Source of the DNA: Ornithobacterium rhinotracheale | GTDB taxonomy: Bacteria; Bacteroidota; Bacteroidia; Flavobacteriales; Weeksellaceae | Direction of reading: 5' to 3' | NCBI RefSeq assembly: GCF_022832975.1 | Contig: NZ_CP094846.1 | Location: forward strand, 868,001 to 932,000 | DNA: 64,000 nt | Shown: positions 55,311 to 61,631 of the stretch, one piece after another | Layout of the letters: each line of letters starts with the position of its first letter | Position numbering within the stretch: the stretch's first letter is position 1 | Made by a program: the position numbers and the translations under genes | The notes under the pieces: generated by a model | Databases searched by the model: none | Told to the model about the DNA's origin: nothing | Seen by the model: only the letters and a program-made list of their open reading frames with translations

Positions 55311-57293
55311 ATGAAAAATATGAATAAATTTACATTTATAGATTTATTTGCAGGGATTGGTGGTTTTCATCTTGCCATGAAAAATTTGGGTGGGCAATGT
55401 GTTTTTGCATCAGAAATAGATGTCTATGCACGTAAGACTTACGAACATAATTTTAAAAAACATCAACCAGAACTTTTTGAAAATGGGTTATTTAATGATG
55501 ATATTCGTAAAATCAATCCGCATGATTTACCAGATTTTGATGTACTTTGTGCAGGTTTTCCTTGCCAACCATTTAGTCAAGCAGGATATAAGAGAGGATT
55601 TAATGATACTCATCAATCAGAACGAGGTAACCTATTTTTTAATATCGTAGAAATATTAGAAGCAAAAAGACCCAAAGCATTTTTTTTAGAAAATGTTCGT
55701 GGTATTGTTAATCATGACAACGGGAAAACATTTAAGACTATTCGTGAAATTCTAGAAAATGAATTGGGATATAGTTTTTATTTTCAAATTATCAAAGCAT
55801 CTGATTTTGGATTGCCACAATTACGACCAAGAGCATTTATGATCGGTTTTCGTGATGATGGATTATTGCGTAATTTTCAATATCCTCAATCTATTCCATT
55901 AGAATTAACCATGTCTGATATTTGGGGAGGAGCATGTAATCGTGACATTGGCTATACATTGCGTGTAGGTGGGCGTGGTTCAAAAATAGATGATCGCCGT
56001 AATTGGGATCATTATTTGGTTGATGGACAAGTACGCCAAATCATGCCAGAACAAGCCAAAAAAATGCAAGGCTTTCCAAATAACTTTGAGTTTCCTGTAC
56101 CAAAATCTCAAGCCATGAAGCAACTGGGAAATAGTGTTGCAGTGAATGCAGTGCAGGCTTGTGGTGAAAAAATGATAGATTATATGAATGAATTAACGAT
56201 TAAGCAAAATAAAGAAAATCATATGAAAAAAACCGCAAAAAATAAAGGTGAGTGGACAGAATTATATAGTTTTTTAAAAACTATAAATGACAAAAAACTA
56301 TTATTGGCTGATGCCAACTTACAGCCTACTAGTAACAATTTTATTGTGCACAAAGTTACTACTTTAAATATTAACCAAATATGTTATTTATTAGAGAATG
56401 ACATGCTTTGTATTGAGGATAAACAAAGTGGAGAAAAAAAACACATACAAACAAGTTCTATCCTTAATGCTCAAATATTAGATACATTGGCTAATATCAT
56501 AAAAAATCAGAGTGGTTCGAGTTTTGAAATTGATGAATTTCAAATGATTAGTGAAGAGCTAGGTGTAACCCTGATAAAGGGCGGAAACTCTCAACAAAAG
56601 GCTGATATTATTTTAGATATTGAGGATGAGAACATCAAATATACAAATCATGGATTTGGCATTAAATCCTATCTTGGTAGCAAACCAACATTGTTAAATG
56701 CATCTGGTAATACAAATTTTATATTTAAAGTATGCAATTTATCTTCAAATTTTTTAGATGAAATTAATTCTATTGATACGCGTACAAAGCTCAAGGATCG
56801 TATTAGTGTAATTTACGATAAAGGCGGTTTTTTGGAATTTGACCGTCTAGAACAAACAACAATGCATTACAATTTAGATTTAGTGGATAGCCAGATGCCA
56901 AAATTATTGGCTTTGATGCTGATTGAGTTTCACAAAAATCGTAACAATAATCTTGAAAGTAATCTAACCCAAGTTTTCAACCAATATCAAAATGAATTTT
57001 CTACAGATTTAAGCGGTTTGAGAATAAAAATTAAAAAATTATTGGTTGCTATTTTATTAGGATTTTTTGGTGGGAATAAATGGGATGGACAATATACTGC
57101 TAAAGGAACGATTGTTGTAAAGAATGATGGTAGCCAAGTGGCATATCACATTACTGATTTAACCAGTTTAGAAAACTATCTTTATAAGCATATTCGCTTT
57201 GATACACCGTCAACAACACGGCATCGATATGGCTCTTTAATTTTGGAAAACGGACAATTGTATTTTAAATTAAATATGCAGTTAAGATTCTAG
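55311..57293 (+). CDS. Fused C5-cytosine methyltransferase and HpaII-family restriction endonuclease
   Basis: The 660-residue protein has two parts. Residues 1-304 form a C5 DNA methyltransferase with DLFAGIGGFH (motif I, near 10), GFPCQPFSQAG (motif IV, catalytic Cys), ENVRG (motif VI), a target-recognition region near TLRVGGRGSKID, and QLGNSV (motif X). Residues 305-660 match HpaII-type endonucleases, from KGEWTELYSFLK to GFGIKSYLGSKPTLLNASG, which carries the likely catalytic residues. The join is at the ATG codon 56223-56225 (MKKTAKNKGEW), which looks like a former start codon of a separate endonuclease gene. An internal start could still make the endonuclease alone. The expected target is CCGG by family. 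It lies directly behind the truncated restriction gene. Confidence 0.82.
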   Translation: MKNMNKFTFIDLFAGIGGFHLAMKNLGGQCVFASEIDVYARKTYEHNFKKHQPELFENGLFNDDIRKINPHDLPDFDVLCAGFPCQPFSQAGYKRGFNDTHQSERGNLFFNIVEILEAKRPKAFFLENVRGIVNHDNGKTFKTIREILENELGYSFYFQIIKASDFGLPQLRPRAFMIGFRDDGLLRNFQYPQSIPLELTMSDIWGGACNRDIGYTLRVGGRGSKIDDRRNWDHYLVDGQVRQIMPEQAKKMQGFPNNFEFPVPKSQAMKQLGNSVAVNAVQACGEKMIDYMNELTIKQNKENHMKKTAKNKGEWTELYSFLKTINDKKLLLADANLQPTSNNFIVHKVTTLNINQICYLLENDMLCIEDKQSGEKKHIQTSSILNAQILDTLANIIKNQSGSSFEIDEFQMISEELGVTLIKGGNSQQKADIILDIEDENIKYTNHGFGIKSYLGSKPTLLNASGNTNFIFKVCNLSSNFLDEINSIDTRTKLKDRISVIYDKGGFLEFDRLEQTTMHYNLDLVDSQMPKLLALMLIEFHKNRNNNLESNLTQVFNQYQNEFSTDLSGLRIKIKKLLVAILLGFFGGNKWDGQYTAKGTIVVKNDGSQVAYHITDLTSLENYLYKHIRFDTPSTTRHRYGSLILENGQLYFKLNMQLRF

Positions 57294-57445
57294 TGTTCAG
57301 CAAATCCCCCTACCACCTTTAGACATTCAAAAGCAAATCATCAACGAATGCGAAAAAGTTGATGAAGAATACGAAAACAGTCGTATGAAAATAGAAGAAT
57401 ACAGAGCCAAAATAGTCCAAATTTTCAACGATCTCGAAGTTGCGA

Positions 57446-57454
57446 GGGGGGGGG
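57446..57454 (+). repeat. Run of nine G inside the HsdS-like remnant
   Basis: GAGG then Gs at 57446-57454 encode RGG in the current frame. Nine consecutive G in AT-rich DNA is a typical slippage tract and would switch the frame after length change. Confidence 0.7.
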
Positions 57455-57879
57455 TAAAGTGCTTTAAAATCAGTGAGTTATGCGTCAATATTATTGAAGG
57501 AAAAACACCTGATAAAAGCGTAGAAAGTTATTGGAATAGTAATGATGTAATGTGGTTCACTACCCCTGATTTTCCTGATAATACAATTAACATTGAGAAA
57601 TCAAACCAATTCGTATCTAAAAATGCTATTTTAGATAATAAGGTGAAGATTATTCCGATAAATAGCGTACTTCTATCTTGCACAGCAACCTTAGGAAGAA
57701 CAGGAGTAACAAGAGTAGAGTTAACAACAAATAAAGGCTTTGATTACCAATGAAAAAGTTACGCCAGAGTATCTTTCATATTATTTTAAATTTTCAAATT
57801 TTGATATGAGCAATTTAACTAATAATTCAGGAGTTAAACATATTAATTTATCTATATTAAAAAATATTCAAATCCCCGT

Positions 57880-57887
57880 CCCCCCCC
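57880..57887 (+). repeat. Run of eight C inside the HsdS-like remnant
   Basis: The C-run at 57880-57887 encodes the PVPPL turn before the C-terminal helix. It is a second slippage-prone tract in the same coding remnant. Confidence 0.65.
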
Positions 57888-58052
57888 TTGCCGAGCAGGA
57901 AAAAATTGTCGCAGAAGTAAATACTATTGAAGAAAAAATAGCCGAGCTTGAAGCCCTAATGGCACAGGCAAATGATAAGAAAAAAGCCATCCTCCAGAAA
58001 TATTTGTAAAACATAAAAAAGACCATAGCAGTAATAAAAGAGATGAAGGTAG

Positions 58053-58235
58053 CCTACCAATAGGGAAATTACCCCTGTTAAAAATAGAATTGCAACGGGG
58101 GAAAACCTAACTGTAAAGGGTAAAAATAGAATTGTAACGGGAGAAAACGCAACTGCAACAGGGAAAAATAGAATTGTAACGGGGGAAAATCCAACTGCAA
58201 CAGGGGAAAACGCAATTGTAATTATAAAATTTTAA
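58053..58235 (+). repeat. 42-bp tandem repeat, three units, with an open frame
   Basis: Units begin at 58080, 58122 and 58164, each with AAAAATAGAATTG; a fourth partial unit follows. Forty-two bases are 14 codons. One frame is open from 58053 to TAA 58233-58235 and reads KNRIVTGEN-type repeats (three of them, ending ENAIVIIKF). There is no ATG. It could be the tail of a repeat protein that lost its start. Units differ by a few bases. Confidence 0.75.
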
Positions 58236-58300
58236 GAAACAGAAAGATTTTATAATAAAAATCAGTATATTTACACAATCAATTATAAAAATCTAATCTT

Positions 58301-58954
58301 ATGAAAAAGTACTTTTCCAACCAACAGACCCTGCAAGACTACGGCATTCTCTTTGAAAACCTTAGTACCCAAGCCGAATTAAAAACCCAACTCGCAGAAT
58401 ACGGTTATGACGATACCGAAGTGCAAAAAGGCAAAACCCTCTACAACAAAGCGAAAGAAGTCTATCAGGAAAACATTAAAGAAGGGCAAGAGGAGACCAC
58501 CGCCTACGCACAGTTTACCGCCGCCTTAGAGCAGCTCCTCAACACCTACAAAACCGACCGCAAAAAGGCAAAAATCATCTACAAAGACCAGCCCGAAACG
58601 CTCAAAAACCTCCGCATTAAGGGGCAGAGCTCCCGCCAGATGGCAAACCTATTAGACGAGGTCAGCACCTTCTACCGCAGCCTGAAAGACGACAGCACTT
58701 TGCTAAGCCCACTCAATAGGCTGAAAGTGACAGAAGACAGCGTAAATGCCCAAATCACACAATTAGAAAAAACACAAAAAGCCTACGCCACCTACACCCA
58801 AGAGAAGGGCGAAAACCAAGATGCTACCAAGCGGAAAAACGCCGCCTTTGCCGATTTAGAAAAATGGGTAAAAGAATTTTACAGCATTGCTAAAATCGCA
58901 TTAGAAGACCGCCCGCAGTTGTTAGAGAGCATCGCCAAATTCGTAAGAAGCTAA
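58301..58954 (+). CDS. All-helical hypothetical protein of foreign composition
   Basis: The 217-residue protein has no signal peptide, no cysteine and no membrane helix. It is Gln-, Lys- and Glu-rich and fully helical, and begins MKKYFSNQQTLQDYGILFEN. Codon use is richer in G and C at third positions than its neighbours (for example CTC AAA AAC CTC CGC), so recent transfer is likely. A GC-rich terminator follows. I do not recognise the family. Confidence 0.7.
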   Translation: MKKYFSNQQTLQDYGILFENLSTQAELKTQLAEYGYDDTEVQKGKTLYNKAKEVYQENIKEGQEETTAYAQFTAALEQLLNTYKTDRKKAKIIYKDQPETLKNLRIKGQSSRQMANLLDEVSTFYRSLKDDSTLLSPLNRLKVTEDSVNAQITQLEKTQKAYATYTQEKGENQDATKRKNAAFADLEKWVKEFYSIAKIALEDRPQLLESIAKFVRS

Positions 58955-58967
58955 ACAAAGAATATAG

Positions 58968-58997
58968 ACGCGCGCCCCGCAGGGGCGTGCGTTTTTT
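58968..58997 (+). terminator. GC-rich rho-independent terminator
   Basis: An 11-bp stem, ACGCGCGCCCC / GGGGCGTGCGT, with loop GCA and one G-U pair is followed by a T-run. It is the most GC-rich hairpin of the window and belongs to the 58301-58954 gene. Confidence 0.92.
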
Positions 58998-59038
58998 ATC
59001 TCCCTTTATGTCAAAAGGATTTTTTATACCTTTACAAC

Positions 59039-59134
59039 GCCCACGGCAATTGGGTAAATAAAACTACCTACACAAACGGAAAAATTACCAATATTATAGA
59101 ACGAAAAATTGTTTATCATTAAACTTTAAATGAT
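59039..59134 (+). repeat. 96-bp direct repeat, left copy (YD/RHS-like tail)
   Basis: It encodes HGNWVNKTTYTNGK and then IERKIVYH with TAA, the end of a YD/RHS-like repeat protein. The copy at 61489-61584 differs at only two positions (TA versus GC near 59058). The two flank 2.35 kb of immunity-like genes. Downstream similarity continues for some 20 bp with small gaps. Confidence 0.85.
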
Positions 59135-59183
59135 GATGAAAAAACTTTTGAAACAATATTAAAAAACTTAAATAAATAATAAA

Positions 59184-59546
59184 ATGACTTTGTACGAGGA
59201 ATGTTTAGAAGCATTGGGTGAATATGTGGAATTATCAGATAATCAATCTCAAATAATATTAGATGCAATTACTTCTCAAATAGAATTTACTTGGTATGAA
59301 AGGATTGACTTTAATAAAATAGAAAAGAAGAAAAGGATAAATTCTTTTGACGAATTAAGAAATATAAAAAACAAAGAGGTATATCTATTTTGGGATGTTG
59401 AAAAACATATATTAAAAACCAAATTAAGCAATATAGTAAATGCATGGGATGATGTTGAAGCGCTGGGAACTAGGGTATGGATTATTAGTGTTAAAATGGA
59501 TTTTTTTATAGAATATTATGATGAACTATGGTTAGGCTACAAATAA
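59184..59546 (+). CDS. CdiI-like immunity protein
   Basis: The 120-residue protein starts MTLYEECLEALGEYVELS, the N-terminus typical of a CDI-type immunity family. Near its middle it has KNKEVYLFWDVEKHILKTKL and IVNAWDDVEALGTRVWI. These proteins bind and block toxins of neighbouring cells. The last codons and stop overlap the start of a toxin-tip remnant, so the true C-terminus may have been altered. Family naming is tentative. Confidence 0.6.
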   Translation: MTLYEECLEALGEYVELSDNQSQIILDAITSQIEFTWYERIDFNKIEKKKRINSFDELRNIKNKEVYLFWDVEKHILKTKLSNIVNAWDDVEALGTRVWIISVKMDFFIEYYDELWLGYK

Positions 59547-59671
59547 AAGCAATGGTAAACGCAGGTATACCCGAAGATATAGCAACAGGTTGGGTAGTAA
59601 AAGCCTTAGAGGATTTACAAGAAAAAGGAGTAAAAAGTATAACAAATATCCCTTGGAATGGTGTTAATTAA
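59541..59671 (+). pseudogene. Toxin C-terminal tip remnant, copy A
   Basis: The frame reads IKAMVNAGIPEDIATGWVVK, ALEDLQEKGVKSITNIPWNG and stop. This is the end of a polymorphic toxin with no upstream body. The first 62 bp recur at 60122-60183 with four substitutions, three of them silent. It begins at the stop of the preceding immunity gene. Confidence 0.6.
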
Positions 59672-59688
59672 TTTCTAAATATAATAAT

Positions 59689-60070
59689 ATGAAATCTAAT
59701 AATGAAATCTTAAATGAGTACGGTAAAAAGTTAATTGAATTTTCTTTTGATCCTGCAATTGGTAATTTATTAAGCTTGAGGATAAAAGAGAATCCTCCAA
59801 TAATTTTTGAAGACTATGTAAATTTATTAAAAAAAATAGATAGTGAAGATTTTGTTATACTTCAAAAATACCTTGAAGAGAGTGTTGGGGGGGGGATTAT
59901 TCAATGTTTTAAGAATTTTTGAAGAAGATGAAAGATTTAGATTAATTTACGAAGAAAATGGGCAACAAGTTGATTTAGTGAAAATCAGCGAAATGCTAAA
60001 AGCTGAACCAATTATTAAGAATGGCTGGATAGATCGGTTTAGTAAATATGCAGGTGAAAGGGATAAATAG
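59689..60070 (+). pseudogene. Immunity-like gene split by a run of nine G (possible phase variation)
   Basis: Frame 1 (59689 on) encodes MKSNNEILNEYGKKLIEFS and on to EESVGGG, then hits a stop at 59920-59922. Frame 2 continues from the same G-run as LFNVLRIFEEDERFRLI and on to RFSKYAGERDK at 60070. Eight G would join them into one protein of about 126 residues; nine G gives the short form. The protein has no recognised family. The order tip remnant, then gene, suggests an immunity role. The following ATA-GCA begins the next tip remnant. Confidence 0.6.
59887..59895 (+). repeat. Run of nine G at the frame switch
   Basis: This G-run is the exact place where the two frames of the immunity-like gene meet. 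Length 8 (or 11) restores the full frame; length 9, seen here, is the off state. Confidence 0.75.
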
Positions 60071-60336
60071 CAAAAGCCAATCCATTAAAACAAATGGAAA
60101 TAGGGGAAATGGCAGACATAGAAATAAAAGCAATGGTAAACGCAGGTATACCTGAAGATGTAGCTACAGGTTGGGTGGTAAAGGGATATATTGTGGGTAG
60201 CAGGTCATTTGTTTTAACTTATGTTAATGAACAAAAAGTAGGAAATAAATATTCACTTTTTGACTATGTTTGTTTTTTATTATTATTTCTAATTATTGCT
60301 GTTGTTATTTATAAACTTATTAATAGATTGTTATGA
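60067..60336 (+). pseudogene. Chimeric toxin-tip remnant joined to a membrane segment
   Basis: From 60067 the frame reads AKANPLKQMEIGEMADIEIK, then AMVNAGIPEDVATGWVVKG. Unlike copy A it then switches to YIVGSRSFVLTYVNEQKVGN, and a membrane helix (FDYVCFLLLFLIIAVVIYKL) and stop follow. The first usable ATG is 60094. The break between WVVK and the new sequence marks a recombination joint. Its TGA overlaps the ATG of the next gene. Confidence 0.55.
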
Positions 60337-61385
60337 AAAAAAATCTTTTTTTCTTGGTATTATTTTGTGTAGCTAAAGTTTTTTCTCAAAATATTGATTT
60401 TATCTGTGATGTGACAGATAAAATTGGTTATTCCGTTACAGATTTATCTGTAGAGTTTTACAAAAGTGATACTTACATAAAAGAAAGATATCAGCAGTTT
60501 TCCGATGTAAAAAATTCCACACCAGAAGAGCTACTAAAATCACATATATCAGCCAAGGATAATGAATGGTTATCTTATAATTATGGTAAGGATGTAACTT
60601 GGGAGGATAGTAAAATTAAAGAACTTTTGAATGAAAATAATTATATTGAGCTATTATTTAGGTTGAATTTTAGAGTTTCAAATAAAGAATATTCAATTGT
60701 AAAATTAAATGCAAAAAGCAAATCAAGCAGCATTCCCATAGCTCTTTTAATGAAAAAAAATGAGGGAAGGTGGGTTTTTACAGATGAAAAAATATTACAA
60801 AGTCTTAAATTGATAATTTACTTACTTCCTATAGGAGATATTTACTCTATTTTTAATAATGAAACAAGAAATGATAATCGTAATTTAGATATATTTCGTG
60901 ATAAAATATGGATAGATAATTCTTTTAACTTTTATGCATTTATAAATGGTTTTGGAGAATATCTTTTGAAAAATGATAATAAAAATGATATAAGTTTAGG
61001 ATTAAAAGAAAATATTTCTTTAGAAATTAATACCAAAGGCATAATACCTTTTATCAATCAGGAGTTTTGCACCTATTTCAAAAATGAAAACTCGAGAATG
61101 CAAAATCCTTATATCAATAAAGTGATTGATTCTATTCAGAAAATAACAAATCAAAAAGTCTATCCATTAAACTCTGTAAAGGTAACAATAAATGAAAAAA
61201 ACTTTTTTTATTTAAAATATATAGAGATAGATGGTAATAAAACTTACAATAATGTAATGGTATTTGATGATAATTTTAATATCATTAATCAGCAAGATGA
61301 AATATATAAACTGCTGGATAGTAGCAATCAAGAAAATTTAAAAAATATATTTTCAAATTCAAAAATAATAATTATTTATAAATAA
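60333..61385 (+). CDS. Exported hypothetical protein of the island
   Basis: The 350-residue product has a signal peptide (MKKNLFFLVLFCVAKVFSQ) and no further membrane segment, so it should be periplasmic or outer-surface. Sequence is Asn- and Ile-rich, and I recognise no domain. Its ATG overlaps the TGA of the preceding membrane remnant, and the stop is followed at 1 bp by a YD/RHS-like tail. Immunity against a periplasmic toxin is possible but only from context. Confidence 0.55.
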   Translation: MKKNLFFLVLFCVAKVFSQNIDFICDVTDKIGYSVTDLSVEFYKSDTYIKERYQQFSDVKNSTPEELLKSHISAKDNEWLSYNYGKDVTWEDSKIKELLNENNYIELLFRLNFRVSNKEYSIVKLNAKSKSSSIPIALLMKKNEGRWVFTDEKILQSLKLIIYLLPIGDIYSIFNNETRNDNRNLDIFRDKIWIDNSFNFYAFINGFGEYLLKNDNKNDISLGLKENISLEINTKGIIPFINQEFCTYFKNENSRMQNPYINKVIDSIQKITNQKVYPLNSVKVTINEKNFFYLKYIEIDGNKTYNNVMVFDDNFNIINQQDEIYKLLDSSNQENLKNIFSNSKIIIIYK

Positions 61386-61386
61386 A

Positions 61387-61572
61387 CTCACCTACCAATA
61401 TAATGCAAATGGAAATCAAATAGAAGAGGCTGCCTATAATTCCCAAGAAGCATTAGAATGTAAACACGCCTACCAATACGAATACGATGCCCACGGCAAT
61501 TGGGTAAAGCAAACTACCTACACAAACGGAAAAATTACCAATATTATAGAACGAAAAATTGTTTATCATTAA
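61387..61572 (+). pseudogene. YD/RHS-like repeat protein, C-terminal remnant
   Basis: The open frame without a start reads LTYQYNANGNQIEEAAYN, later YEYDAHGNWVKQTTYTNGK and IERKIVYH with stop. The YEYDxxGNW repeats are the extracellular YD-type repeats. The last 84 bases lie in the 96-bp direct repeat. It follows the preceding stop by 1 bp. Confidence 0.65.
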
Positions 61573-61584
61573 ACTTTAAATGAT
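61489..61584 (+). repeat. 96-bp direct repeat, right copy
   Basis: This copy matches 59039-59134 with two substitutions. It marks the right border of the island just before the GMC oxidoreductase gene. Confidence 0.85.
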
Positions 61585-61631
61585 ATGAAAAAGCTTTTGA
61601 AATAAAAAAATATTTGTAAAAATCGTCAAAT

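Larger units (their letters stand above)
57294..58009 (+). pseudogene. HsdS-like specificity domain, C-terminal remnant with frameshift
   Basis: The frame from 57295 reads QQIPLPPLDIQKQIINECEK, a conserved helix end of type I/IIG specificity subunits, and a half-TRD follows (ISELCVNIIEGKTPD, GRTGVTRVELTTNKGF). A stop (TGA) near 57751 breaks the frame. A second frame (from about 57740) continues ITNEKVTPEYLSYYFKF, then IQIPVPPLAEQEKIVAEVN, and ends AILQKYL. About eight bases lost between CTTT repeats at 57737-57745 would explain the shift. Its first helix directly abuts the end of the HpaII-like gene. With 54432-55310 it represents the two ends of one original gene. Confidence 0.75.

Noticed and set aside
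58080-58205. CRISPR array
   Set aside because: The repeats are contiguous 42-bp units without spacers, and no cas genes are in the window.
51300-61620. Prophage or integrative element
   Set aside because: No integrase, capsid, terminase, mobilisation gene or tRNA attachment site is present; recombination between repeats is a sufficient explanation.
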